Position numbers and translations under genes: made by a program. Source: Proteiniclasticum sediminis (lineage in GTDB: Bacteria; Bacillota; Clostridia; Clostridiales; Clostridiaceae). Taken from it: a stretch of 64,000 bases of DNA. The stretch lies in contig NZ_JAGSCS010000010.1 in the NCBI RefSeq assembly GCF_018128025.1, positions 1 through 64,000 of the forward strand, in the 5' to 3' direction. Shown here in pieces: positions 53,701 to 61,889 of the stretch (position 1 is the first letter of the stretch; every line of letters begins with the position of its first letter). The notes below the pieces were generated by a model. That model searched no databases, was not told the origin of the DNA, and worked only from the letters and a program-made list of their open reading frames with translations.

Positions 53701-54247
53701 CGTCCAGGAGGCCGCCCCGCAGGGCAAACTCTCCCTTTCCTTCCACCAGCTCCGTGCGGACATAACCGGCCTGCACCAGGGTTTTCGCCATGGCCTTCAG
53801 GTCCAGGATCATGCCTTTTTCCACCGTGAGGAAGTACTCCCGGTAGTGGCTGAAGGGAGAATATAGGGCAGCCAAAGCCTCAATGGTGGTGACCACGATC
53901 TTCTTCTTCCCGTTCATGAGCTCCTTGATCACCTTCAGCCGTTCCCAGCGCAAATCGCCGGAGATGGCATCAATATTGTAGAAGACCACTTCCTTCGCCG
54001 GGAAATAGTACACCTCATTCTCATAGAGCAGGAGATCCTCATAGAGATTCTTCGCATCCATGTCTTTGGAGGCAAACACAAAAAGACTCTCCTCCTCCTT
54101 CTGGAACATGGCCGAGAGGAGGAAAGCCCTGGCGGATTCTGATATCCCGTAGGCGCCTACAGGATATCGTTTTTCCCGTATTCCCTTTTCCAGGTCCCGA
54201 AAGGCTGGGTCTTCCTGAATGGCTTTCATCACACCGTTAAATCTCAT
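50714..54247 (-). CDS. mfd: Transcription-repair coupling factor Mfd
   Basis: A 1177-residue translocase that removes RNA polymerase stalled at DNA damage and recruits UvrA. The UvrB-like N-terminal domains (about 1-350) precede the RNA polymerase interaction domain (about 490-560, with GDYVVHVNHGIGVFLGV). The RecG-like motor has Walker A GDVGYGKTEVAMRAAF and DEEQRFG (Walker B), and GSGFKIAMRDLEIRGAGN is the TRG motif. The C-terminal UvrA-blocking domain lies beyond about residue 1000. It overlaps nothing and lies 8 bp after pth. Confidence 0.97.
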   Translation of the reverse strand: MRFNGVMKAIQEDPAFRDLEKGIREKRYPVGAYGISESARAFLLSAMFQKEEESLFVFASKDMDAKNLYEDLLLYENEVYYFPAKEVVFYNIDAISGDLRWERLKVIKELMNGKKKIVVTTIEALAALYSPFSHYREYFLTVEKGMILDLKAMAKTLVQAGYVRTELVEGKGEFALRGGLLDVYPPDGPLPYRVELFDDEVDSLRTFNPETQRSIEQVDRFEIFPAKEIILKDEQMEEGARRIQAELDSIIRTKEKKKSYDKEALEKLKSHVAANLEALRAGMFFENIDAYLPFFFDKPSTFFDFIGQGKIVIDDTNNALGKIESTYLEFREDYEAFLGRGEILPSQGNLLLDQALLLETVRSLPVITFNAFQKTERFLPPRTLASFNQMTIYNYQGQLDMLIADIADRKKRGYKVVILAGTRPRGERLVNILRDKDIDSVYKDTLSDLDYASVVITFGNQLRGFEFPDIKLALISDKEVFGEAKRKKKKVNKGKGLAKIGSFNELRKGDYVVHVNHGIGVFLGVRQLESGGLIRDYLEISYDKSDKLFIPVEQLDMVQRYIGTEGKAPKISKLGGQEWTKAKAKVKRAVDEIAEDLVKLYAERQKVHGYAFSADTPWQRQFEEEFPYDETEDQLKSVEEIKADMETDKVMDRLLCGDVGYGKTEVAMRAAFKAVMDSKQVAVLVPTTILAEQHYNSFRNRFKGFPITIDMVSRFRGPKEQKETLRRVKEGNVDILIGTHRVISKDIHFKDLGLLVVDEEQRFGVAHKEKLKQVKKNIDVLTLSATPIPRTLHMSLSGIRDISVIETPPEERYPIQTYVVEFNEQLVRDAILREKSRGGQAYFVHNRVEDIHVLHSYLSKLIPEVTFEVAHGQMNERELENAMKNFMDQVTDVLICTTIIETGMDIQNVNTIIINDADKLGLSQLYQLRGRVGRTNRIAYAYLTYRKDKVLTEVAEKRLRALKDFTELGSGFKIAMRDLEIRGAGNLMGKAQHGEMSVVGYDLYVKMLDSAIRMITGEIEEEELTTTIEIKVDAYIPSTYIADEMHKIEVYKRIASMAKDEDYEEIKEELLDRYSDIPDSLYNLMDIARLKLHANAAGVVEVKDRGKDILVTFASAEKLTPAKVDLLLQKYSKKIAFTRDLPGITYAVTEKDRYATIDKLTKLMKELVQAEEVAKTP

Positions 54248-54255
54248 TTTCTCAC

Positions 54256-54822
54256 CTACTCCGCCCGAAAGCCGTTGTATTCGCTGATGGCGGAATCAAT
54301 GCCGTTGTGGAGAATCGAATGGACGGCATTCTTGGCAGCCTCCAGGGTCTGCTCCAGAAGCGGCATTTCCTCCGGCGCGAACTTGCCCAGCACATGGCGC
54401 ACCAGATCGTGGCTGGGTGCCCCCACCCCGACCTTAACCCGGGGAAAATCCTCCGTGCCCAGGAGGGCAATGGCGGACTTTATGCCGTTATGCCCCCCAG
54501 CGCTTCCTTTCTTGCGGATCCGAAGCTTCCCCACATCCAGGCTCACATCATCAAAGATGACCAGGATGTTTTCCGGGGGAATCTTGTAGAAGTTTGCCGC
54601 CTCCACGAGACTTTCCCCCGACAGGTTCATATAGGTCTGGGGCTTCAGAAGGATCACCCGGTGACTGCCAATGCGGCCTTCCCCGACCAGACCCTTGAAT
54701 TTCTTTTTATCCAGGGAAATCCCCCAGGCTTCCGCCAGACGGTCCACCACCATGAAACCGGCGTTGTGGCGGGTCTGTGCATAGTCCTTGCCTGGATTGC
54801 CCAGGCCTGCGATCAGGTACAT
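54256..54822 (-). CDS. pth: Peptidyl-tRNA hydrolase
   Basis: Recycles peptidyl-tRNA dropped from ribosomes. At 188 residues it has the usual length. GLGNPGKDYAQTRHNAGF carries the catalytic His20, and Asn68 in YMNLSGES and the DDVSLDVGKLRIRKKGSAGGHNG region complete the site. It forms an operon with mfd. Bacillus has fin between them; it is absent here. Confidence 0.96.
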   Translation of the reverse strand: MYLIAGLGNPGKDYAQTRHNAGFMVVDRLAEAWGISLDKKKFKGLVGEGRIGSHRVILLKPQTYMNLSGESLVEAANFYKIPPENILVIFDDVSLDVGKLRIRKKGSAGGHNGIKSAIALLGTEDFPRVKVGVGAPSHDLVRHVLGKFAPEEMPLLEQTLEAAKNAVHSILHNGIDSAISEYNGFRAE

Positions 54823-54901
54823 TTCCTCACCTCTTTCTCATTTTCATTCTCTATCATAATGCAAAAAAGGGACCTCTTGAAGTCCCTTTCGAAAATCTTG
54901 C

Positions 54902-56119
54902 CTAGTCCACCACCGTGCCGAAGAGCGTGGCCTCGGTCTCCATCACCGCTGAAGAACGGCGGTACTGGATGATGACCACATCCCCCACCTGCTTGGTCTT
55001 CACATATTCATCCACCGTGGTGGCCGTCTGCACGGGCACGCCGTCGATGCTGAGAATGATGTCCGTGGGGCGAAGCCCTGCCCGGTCCGCGGTGCCTTCC
55101 GGCGTTACCCGCTGGATGTAGTAGCCGGTAAAATTGTTGTCCGTATCCGTGATGAGATTCCCAAAGACGCCCATGAAGGGAATGAGGATCTCTCCGGAGT
55201 TGATCAGCGCCCGGGCGATGCTCCTCGCCTCATTGGACGTGATGACGGCGCCGAATCCGCCGTTGAAATCCTGGGAAAGGCTGAAGCTGTTGATGCCGAT
55301 GACCTCTCCGTTCATGTTCACCAGGACCCCGCCGTTGGTTCCCCGGTTCACCAGGGCATCGGTTTCCATGGCATAAATCTTGATCTCCCGATTGTCCTCT
55401 GTCAGGGTGGAGATCATCTTGTTGATGGTGGAAATCACGCCAAAGGTCAGGGTTCCCCGGGCCCGATCCCCAAAGGGATTGCCGATGGCGGCCACGCTTT
55501 GGGCCACCTTCACCGTGGAGGAGTCACTGAACCTGGGCGGGCGAAGATTTACCCCCTGGACCCGGACCACAGCGGTGTCCGTGGCCATATCCCGACCGAT
55601 GACTTCCGCTTCCCGGATGTTTCCGCTGTCCCGGTCGGACCGGATGTACACCGGGGTTCCTTCCTTGGCCACGACGCTGTAGGGCACCAAAATATAGCCT
55701 TCCGTATTCATGACAACGCCGGACCAGACATTATCGTAGGAGATTCCGTCAAAGGCCTCCCGGCTGTTGGCCACCCCCACCACGGACAGCGCCACGTCCT
55801 CATAGATATCCCGGAGCTTTTGGCGATCATAGAAGCTGGCTTCAAAAGATTCCAGACTCTTTTTCAGCATTTGGGCGAAGTTTCCCCCATTGTCGATGAC
55901 CAAGGTGTCCTCGGCAATTCTCCTCGTCACCAGGGTGGCGGTCACCGCCGAGGTGAGGACCACGGCCAGGAGCAGGGTCAGAAACTGAAGGATCCCGCCG
56001 CGGATTCGGGAGCGCTGATCCAGTTTATAGCGGATCTCTCCGGATTTTCCCCCTTCGGACTCGAAGGCATTATCCTCTCGGCCCCCTAAGGTTTCTTCTG
56101 GTTTTCGTTGTTCATCCAT
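54902..56119 (-). CDS. HtrA/DegP-like membrane protein with a degenerate active site (predicted pseudoprotease)
   Basis: A 405-residue protein: cytoplasmic charged N-terminus, one membrane helix (about 44-64), trypsin-like domain (about 105-290) and a C-terminal PDZ domain (about 295-400, AGLRPTDIILSIDGVPV). The HtrA motif ending in His reads GYILVPYSVV, so Ser148 replaces the catalytic His. The GNSGG motif reads GTNGG, so Asn262 replaces the catalytic Ser; only Asp181 (TDTAVV) remains. It should bind but not cut peptides. It is the third gene after a response regulator and kinase (11-bp gap). The start at 56119 has GGAGAG. Confidence 0.85.
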   Translation of the reverse strand: MDEQRKPEETLGGREDNAFESEGGKSGEIRYKLDQRSRIRGGILQFLTLLLAVVLTSAVTATLVTRRIAEDTLVIDNGGNFAQMLKKSLESFEASFYDRQKLRDIYEDVALSVVGVANSREAFDGISYDNVWSGVVMNTEGYILVPYSVVAKEGTPVYIRSDRDSGNIREAEVIGRDMATDTAVVRVQGVNLRPPRFSDSSTVKVAQSVAAIGNPFGDRARGTLTFGVISTINKMISTLTEDNREIKIYAMETDALVNRGTNGGVLVNMNGEVIGINSFSLSQDFNGGFGAVITSNEARSIARALINSGEILIPFMGVFGNLITDTDNNFTGYYIQRVTPEGTADRAGLRPTDIILSIDGVPVQTATTVDEYVKTKQVGDVVIIQYRRSSAVMETEATLFGTVVD

Positions 56120-56130
56120 GTTTCTCTCTC

Positions 56131-57540
56131 CTAGGTCATGCTCAGGGTGAAGGTAAAAATAACCCCCTGCCCTTTGTTTTCCACCCAAATATCTTCGCCA
56201 AACTGCGTGATGATGTTGCGCACAATGGGCAGACCCAGCCCGGTGGAAACTTTATTGGTGCGGGACTTGTCCCCTTTATAGAACCGGTCCCAGATATAGC
56301 GGATATCCTCATCGGAAATGGGATGTCCGTCATTGTAGACCGACACATGGACCTTCTTTCCTTTGATCTTGGTCTGAATGTTGATGTGTCCGTTGTCCAT
56401 GCAGTGCTTCACCGCATTGTCCGTGAGATTCGTCAGCACCTGAATGAGACGGTCCCGGTCTCCGGCCACATAGAGGTGGTCTCCCTCCAGGGTCACGTTG
56501 ACCTTCAGCGCCTTATCGTTGATCTTGGTTTCAAAACGGGTGACGCAGATCCGGACGATCTCGTTGATGTCCAGCTCCGTCATCTTGAAGGAGAACTTTC
56601 CCGACTCCATGGCGGAAAGATCCAAAAGGTCATTGACCAGCCGGGTGAGCCGCTGAATCTCGTCATAGACGATTTTCAGGTAATCCCGCTCCTTGTCCAT
56701 GGGAATGATGCCGTCCAGAATCCCCGCAATGAACCCCCGGATGGAGGTAATGGGCGAACGGAGCTCATGGGAAATATTCGATAAAAAGTCCCGGCGGTTC
56801 TTGTCCGTCTTTTCCAGGGACTCCGCCATGCTGTTGAAGGACTCCGAAAGCTGGCCGATTTCATCGTTGGAGGTGACCAGCACTCGCTGATTCACCTCGC
56901 CCTTGGAGATCTTCCGGGCGATGTTGTTCAGTTCCACCAAGGGCCTAAACAGCATGCGCTGGGCGATGTAGTAAATGAGGAGAGCCGAAAGCAGAACCGC
57001 AATGATGGTCATGGTCCACAGACGGACATAGATCTCATTCAGCGGTTCCCAGATTTTTTCCATGGGCGTATAGACGACGATGGCGCCCTGATAGGCCTGA
57101 CTGGCAATGACGGGTTTAATGTAGAGCGACATTTCTTCTCCGGTGACCGGATTACGGGTCCCGTTGACTTCAATGGAGTTCCCGGAAAGAAGCCCGCTGC
57201 GGTCCGGAAAATCAAACTGGGTGAACATGGTTTCCTCATAGGCGGTATTGGTGACAAAGAACACATAGCCCGATGCATCCACCAGGAGGATATCGCCCTT
57301 TTCCACCCCTTTAATCAGCGAAAGACTTTGGAGAAGCTCCGTGTCGTCGATTTCCTTGTTCAGATACCGGGGAACGCTGGAGGAGGCCACCGTGGTGGTT
57401 TCCTCCAGATCTGCCCGATTCCGTTCCAGGAAATAGTTTTGGAACCACATGGTGAGGACCACAGCCATGAGGACAAACCCTGTGGCGACGACCAGGGCAA
57501 AGGTTACCACCAGTTTCGTCACCAGCGAACTTTTTTTCAT
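56131..57540 (-). CDS. Sensor histidine kinase with HAMP domain
   Basis: A 469-residue kinase: membrane helices at about 9-32 and 173-193 flank an extracytoplasmic sensor domain of about 140 residues. A HAMP domain (about 195-247), a HisKA domain with SNISHELRSPITS (phospho-His near 258) and an ATPase domain with NLTDNAVKH and GLGLPIV follow. It resembles CssS/WalK-type kinases but has no PAS domain. It starts 15 bp after the response regulator and ends 11 bp before the HtrA-like gene. The linkage suggests sensing of envelope or misfolded-protein stress. Confidence 0.92.
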   Translation of the reverse strand: MKKSSLVTKLVVTFALVVATGFVLMAVVLTMWFQNYFLERNRADLEETTTVASSSVPRYLNKEIDDTELLQSLSLIKGVEKGDILLVDASGYVFFVTNTAYEETMFTQFDFPDRSGLLSGNSIEVNGTRNPVTGEEMSLYIKPVIASQAYQGAIVVYTPMEKIWEPLNEIYVRLWTMTIIAVLLSALLIYYIAQRMLFRPLVELNNIARKISKGEVNQRVLVTSNDEIGQLSESFNSMAESLEKTDKNRRDFLSNISHELRSPITSIRGFIAGILDGIIPMDKERDYLKIVYDEIQRLTRLVNDLLDLSAMESGKFSFKMTELDINEIVRICVTRFETKINDKALKVNVTLEGDHLYVAGDRDRLIQVLTNLTDNAVKHCMDNGHINIQTKIKGKKVHVSVYNDGHPISDEDIRYIWDRFYKGDKSRTNKVSTGLGLPIVRNIITQFGEDIWVENKGQGVIFTFTLSMT

Positions 57541-57555
57541 TTGCCGTACACCCTC

Positions 57556-58242
57556 TTACTTGACTTCAAACTTGTATCCCACACCCCATACGGTTTCCAG
57601 CTGCCAGTTGGGTCCGCCGTGGAGCTTTTCCCGAAGACGCTTGATGTGGACATCCACGGTACGGGAGTCTCCCGGATAATCATAGCCCCAGACTTCGCAG
57701 AGGAGCTGTTCCCGGGTGAATACCCGGTTCTTGTTCGACGCCAGATGATAGAGCAGCTCAAATTCCTTGGGCGGCATCTTCACATCCTGGCCCTTGTAGA
57801 CCACATTGTAGGAGTTCACGTCGATATTGAGCTCGGGGAAGTTCAGCACTTCCTTGCCGCCGCTCTCCGTGTTGAACCGACGCATGACCGCCTTCACCCG
57901 AGCCACCACTTCTTTAGGCTCGAAGGGCTTCACCATGTAGTCGTCCGCGCCCAGCTCCAGCCCCAGCACCTTGTCAAAGGTATCGCCTTTGGCCGTGAGC
58001 ATGATCACCGGAGTCTCGTAATCCTTGCGGATCCATTTCAGCACATCGATGCCGTCCACATAGGGCAGCATGATGTCCAGGAGGACCAGATCCGGTTTAT
58101 AGTCCACAAACACTTCCTGGGCCGCTTTGCCGTCTGCCGCCACCCGGGTGTCGTACCCAGAGCTCTGCAAATACATTTTCAGCACTTCGCTGATATTTTC
58201 GTCGTCATCGACGATGAGGATTTTTCCGATTTTCCCTTCCAT
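57556..58242 (-). CDS. OmpR/PhoB-family response regulator
   Basis: A 228-residue regulator. The receiver (about 6-120) has DDD near 12-14, phospho-Asp in LVLLDIMLPYVDG, Thr in MLTAKG and Lys in YMVKPFEP. The winged-helix output domain (about 130-226) ends with GYDYPGDSRTVDVHIKRLREKL and WGVGYKFEVK, the usual pattern. It heads the three-gene operon with the kinase and pseudo-HtrA and is divergent from an ABC exporter operon that it may control. Confidence 0.93.
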   Translation of the reverse strand: MEGKIGKILIVDDDENISEVLKMYLQSSGYDTRVAADGKAAQEVFVDYKPDLVLLDIMLPYVDGIDVLKWIRKDYETPVIMLTAKGDTFDKVLGLELGADDYMVKPFEPKEVVARVKAVMRRFNTESGGKEVLNFPELNIDVNSYNVVYKGQDVKMPPKEFELLYHLASNKNRVFTREQLLCEVWGYDYPGDSRTVDVHIKRLREKLHGGPNWQLETVWGVGYKFEVK

Positions 58243-58288
58243 CTTTCTTAACCCCTTTCACTTGGACTTCCTTGCGGATATTGTTACT

Positions 58289-58315
58289 TTTATCATATAG
58301 CAATTTTATGATAAA
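58289..58315. repeat. 27-bp inverted repeat in the RR/ABC divergent region
   Basis: TTTATCATA (58289-58297) and TATGATAAA (58307-58315), a perfect 9-bp dyad with a 9-nt spacer, 47 bp upstream of the response regulator. The dyad includes a TATGAT -10-like element on minus. The remaining 295 bp hold a TATAAT at 58493-58498 for the rightward operon, without a good -35. Confidence 0.5.
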
Positions 58316-58537
58316 TACATACCTTTCACGGATAATTCATAAGCTTCCCCGCATTGTTAACAGATTATACTCATTCTCTTTTGTTCAAATATGAACATCC
58401 CCCTAGCCTCTGCCACTTTTCGGAGAATGGTTCTCCTCCTTGGGTTAACGGCTTTTTAATACACTCTTAATGTATCTCCGATGGAAACGCGATATAATAT
58501 GTTAATTGGTAAACAATCTGTACAAAAGGAGAACAAG

Positions 58538-59470
58538 ATGATCATTGAAGTGGAAAACCTCAAGAAAAGCTATGGTTCCTTGGTGGCTCTGGAAGATCTG
58601 AATCTCAGCGTGGCTGAAGGGGAAGTCTTCGGTCTCCTGGGTCCCAACGGATCGGGAAAAACCACCGCCATCAACTGCATTCTCTCCCTCCTGGACTATG
58701 ACCACGGAAGGATCCGGATCTTCGGGAAGGACATGGCCCCCGATGCCTATGATCTCAAACAGGACATTGGCGTGGTCATGCAGAACGTGGCGGTATTCGA
58801 CGAACTCACCGTTCAGGAAAATATCGACTACTTCTGCGGGCTCTATGTGCCGGACAAAAAACGCAAAAAGGAACTGGTGGAGGAGGCTATTCTCTTCACC
58901 GGGCTGGAGGATTACCGGAAGTTTTATCCGAAAAAACTCTCCGGCGGTCTCCTGCGCCGCCTGAACATCGCCTGTGGCATCGCCCACAAGCCCAAGCTCA
59001 TCTTCCTGGATGAGCCCACCGTGGCTGTGGATCCCCAGAGCCGGAACAAGATCCTGGAAGGCATCCTGGAACTCAATCGCCAGGGTTCCACCATCATCTA
59101 CACCTCCCACTACATGGAGGAGGTGGAAACCATCTGTTCCCGCATCATGATCCTGGACAAGGGAAAGCCCATCGCCACGGGCACCAAGGAAGAACTGAAG
59201 AACATGATTGCCACGGGCACAAAGGTCACGGTGGAGGTTCCAATCTTTTCCGACGCCCTCCTGCCCAAGGTTCGCGCCCTGCCAGGGGTCATTTCGGCGG
59301 ATCGTCAGGGGACAAGGCTCCACCTGAAATCCAGCAAGGAAAACGGCATCCTGGAGCGGGTCATCACCTTCCTCAACGATGAGGGCATTGCCTACTCCAA
59401 CATCTATGCGGAGCTGCCCACCCTCAATGATGTGTTTCTGGAAATTACCGGCAAAGAGCTGCGGGATTAG
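58538..59470 (+). CDS. ABC exporter ATP-binding protein
   Basis: A 310-residue ATPase of the ABC-2/drug-exporter type. Walker A GPNGSGKTTA (about 38-47) and Walker B LIFLDEPTVAVD are normal. The signature is LSGGLLRRL, with Leu in place of the usual Gln/Met. A C-terminal extension (about 225-310) is typical for DrrA-like ATPases. The start at 58538 has AAAGGAG. Two permease genes follow, a layout like the LnrLMN lipopeptide/linearmycin exporter. Confidence 0.9.
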   Translation: MIIEVENLKKSYGSLVALEDLNLSVAEGEVFGLLGPNGSGKTTAINCILSLLDYDHGRIRIFGKDMAPDAYDLKQDIGVVMQNVAVFDELTVQENIDYFCGLYVPDKKRKKELVEEAILFTGLEDYRKFYPKKLSGGLLRRLNIACGIAHKPKLIFLDEPTVAVDPQSRNKILEGILELNRQGSTIIYTSHYMEEVETICSRIMILDKGKPIATGTKEELKNMIATGTKVTVEVPIFSDALLPKVRALPGVISADRQGTRLHLKSSKENGILERVITFLNDEGIAYSNIYAELPTLNDVFLEITGKELRD

Positions 59471-59481
59471 GGGGTGACGCC

Positions 59482-60618
59482 ATGTTCTTCCACATTTTCA
59501 CCTACCGGCTGAAAAAACTTCTCCGGACCAAGGAAATGATCTTCTGGACCCTGGCTTTCCCCATACTTCTGGGCACCTTCTTCAACTTGGCTTTTCAAAA
59601 CCTCGATACCGCGGATCACTTCACGGCCTTTCCTGTGGCCGTGGTGGCCGATGCCGCCTACGAGGCGGATCCCGTGCTGAAGGACGTCCTCAGCCAGGTC
59701 TCCACAGGAGAAGACCCGCTCTTTTCCCTCCAGACCGTCACGGAAAAAGAGGCGGAAGCCCTGCTGGAAGGGCGAAGCATCGCGGGCTATATCAAAGCCG
59801 GCAGCCCCTACCAACTGGTGGTTCGGGAATCGGGACTCAATCAGAACATCCTTCGACTCTTCCTGGATAACCTCAACCAGACTTCCGCCGCCATTGCCCT
59901 CATGGGTCAGGAACATCCCGAAGGAATTCCCGCCCTTCTGGCCGCTGCAGGGGATCCCCAGACTTACACCCGGGAACTTCCGTCAGACAATCCTCCCCCT
60001 AAGCAGATTCTGAACTATTTTTACTCGCTCCTGGCCATGAGCTGCATGTACGGCGCCTTCTTCGGCAGCGATGAAGTGACGGATATTCAGGCCAACATTT
60101 CTGCCCGGGCCGCCCGGATTAATGTAGCCCCGGTGAACAAGCTGAAGGCCTTTCTTTCCAGCATGGCCGCCTCCTTCCTCCTCCTCACGGTGAACATGCT
60201 CATCCTCCTTCTCTTTGTGCGGTTTGTCCTGGGCATCGACTTCGGATCAAAATCCGCTCTGGTGGTCCTCACCACCATCGTGGGTTCGCTCACCGGCGCC
60301 TCCTTCGGCGCCTTCATCAGCGCCCTGGTGAAGAAAGGAGAAAACCTCAAGGTGGCCATCATCATCACCGTCTCCATGGCCGGTTCTTTCCTGGCGGGCA
60401 TGATGTATGCCGAGATGAAGTTCATCGTCCAGAACACCGTGCCGATCTTGGCCTATCTGAATCCCGTGAACCTCATCACTGACGCCTACTACTCCCTGTA
60501 CTATTTCAGCACCCTGGAGCGCTATACGCTAAATATGGCGATTCTCCTCCTCATGAGCGTCATCTTCAGCGTGGGCACAGCCCTGATTCTAAGGAGGCGA
60601 AAATATGCCAGTATTTAA
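59482..60618 (+). CDS. ABC-2 type permease 1
   Basis: A 378-residue membrane protein. One N-terminal helix (about 19-38), an extracytoplasmic domain (about 40-175) and five to six C-terminal helices (about 180-370), ending in RRRKYASI. This is the usual YhgE/ABC-2 transporter design. It lies 11 bp after the ATPase gene and overlaps the second permease by 14 bp. It probably forms a heterodimer with that permease. Confidence 0.87.
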   Translation: MFFHIFTYRLKKLLRTKEMIFWTLAFPILLGTFFNLAFQNLDTADHFTAFPVAVVADAAYEADPVLKDVLSQVSTGEDPLFSLQTVTEKEAEALLEGRSIAGYIKAGSPYQLVVRESGLNQNILRLFLDNLNQTSAAIALMGQEHPEGIPALLAAAGDPQTYTRELPSDNPPPKQILNYFYSLLAMSCMYGAFFGSDEVTDIQANISARAARINVAPVNKLKAFLSSMAASFLLLTVNMLILLLFVRFVLGIDFGSKSALVVLTTIVGSLTGASFGAFISALVKKGENLKVAIIITVSMAGSFLAGMMYAEMKFIVQNTVPILAYLNPVNLITDAYYSLYYFSTLERYTLNMAILLLMSVIFSVGTALILRRRKYASI

Positions 60619-61771
60619 GGTAAGTCTCAAGGTGCTGAAGCGCAATCTTCCCAGCATCCTGATCTATCTGGGCGTTTTCCTCGCCTTGTCCGTGCTCTTT
60701 GCCCGCAATGCCCAGAGTCAGGGCGAAGAGTATACCCGTTTTGATCCGGTGAAAACCCCCATGGCGGTGTTTGCCGAAGAAGATACTCCCCTCATCCGGG
60801 GATTTTTGGCCCACCTGGAGAAAAGCGCCGTGATCCGTCCTCTGGAGGATGAGGAAAACCTTATCCAGGATGCCCTCTACTTCCGGAACATTTCCTTCCT
60901 CGTCAGGATTCCGAAGGGCTTCACGGAAGCCTTCCTCCGCCAGGAGGAGGTGACCCTGGGCAAAACCGTGGTGCCCGGCTCCGTGAGCAGCATCTATCCG
61001 GAGCTGGCCATTGACACCTACTTTAATACGGCCCGGATGATTCTGGCCGCGGCGCCCAATCTCACTTCGGAAGAGCTGGCGGAAAAGGTGGAGAAGGCCC
61101 TGGCCCAGACGACGCCCATTACGCTGAAAAGCTATGGCACTGAAGCCTCCACCCCGGGAATGTCCCGTTACTTCTTCAACTATATGGCCTACTCCCTGGT
61201 CTCTATCCTGGTCTTGGGCACCAGTCTCGTCATGCTGGTCTGGAAGGATCTGGACCTTTACCGTCGAACGGAGATCTCCCCCTTACGGCGAAGCCGGATC
61301 TCCCTGGAAAAGTACCTGGCCCTGGGGGTTTTCACCCTCATCACCTGGGGAACCCTGATCCTCACCTACTATGTGCTCTATCGGGGGGAATCCCGCCAGA
61401 GCACCAGCATACTCTTTGTGCTCAACTCCTTCATCCTGGCCTTCACCTCTTTAGGCATGAGCTTCCTCATCGGCACCCTGATGAAGAGCCGCAACGCCAT
61501 CAGCGGAGTGAGCAATGTGCTCTCCTTAGGGCCGTCCTTCATCAGCGGCGTCTTTGTGCCCCAGGAGCTTCTGGGTGCCGGCGTCCTGGCTCTGGCCCAT
61601 GTGACCCCCACCTACTGGTACGTGACGGCCAACGGCCTCATCTCCACCCTGGGGAGCCTTCAGGATCCCGCCCTGAGCCGGATCTTTTCCCACATGGCTG
61701 TGGTGGCTGCCTTTGGCCTCGGTTTCTTTGCCCTGGCCAGCTTCCTGGGAAGACGGCAGACTCGGATGTAG
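60605..61771 (+). CDS. ABC-2 type permease 2
   Basis: A 388-residue membrane protein with the same layout as permease 1: an N-terminal helix (about 15-35), an extracytoplasmic domain (about 36-190), then six helices (about 195-380). SRYFFNYMAYSLVSILVLG opens the C-terminal half. The pair with the ATPase should form a lipid-, peptide- or drug-exporting pump. A terminator follows. Confidence 0.87.
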   Translation: MPVFKVSLKVLKRNLPSILIYLGVFLALSVLFARNAQSQGEEYTRFDPVKTPMAVFAEEDTPLIRGFLAHLEKSAVIRPLEDEENLIQDALYFRNISFLVRIPKGFTEAFLRQEEVTLGKTVVPGSVSSIYPELAIDTYFNTARMILAAAPNLTSEELAEKVEKALAQTTPITLKSYGTEASTPGMSRYFFNYMAYSLVSILVLGTSLVMLVWKDLDLYRRTEISPLRRSRISLEKYLALGVFTLITWGTLILTYYVLYRGESRQSTSILFVLNSFILAFTSLGMSFLIGTLMKSRNAISGVSNVLSLGPSFISGVFVPQELLGAGVLALAHVTPTYWYVTANGLISTLGSLQDPALSRIFSHMAVVAAFGLGFFALASFLGRRQTRM

Positions 61772-61834
61772 GCCGTCCCCTAGTCCCCTCCTCCACACAA
61801 CGAGAGAAGTACAAAGCATCTAAAACATAAAAAA

Positions 61835-61872
61835 CAGGCTGCAAAACCCAAAGCCATGGGTTTTGCAGCCTG
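61835..61872. terminator. Bidirectional terminator between the ABC exporter and prs
   Basis: A perfect 16-bp stem (61835-61850 with 61857-61872) and 6-nt loop; on minus a run of six T follows, serving prs. Confidence 0.9.
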
Positions 61873-61889
61873 CTGCATTGTATGGTGAT

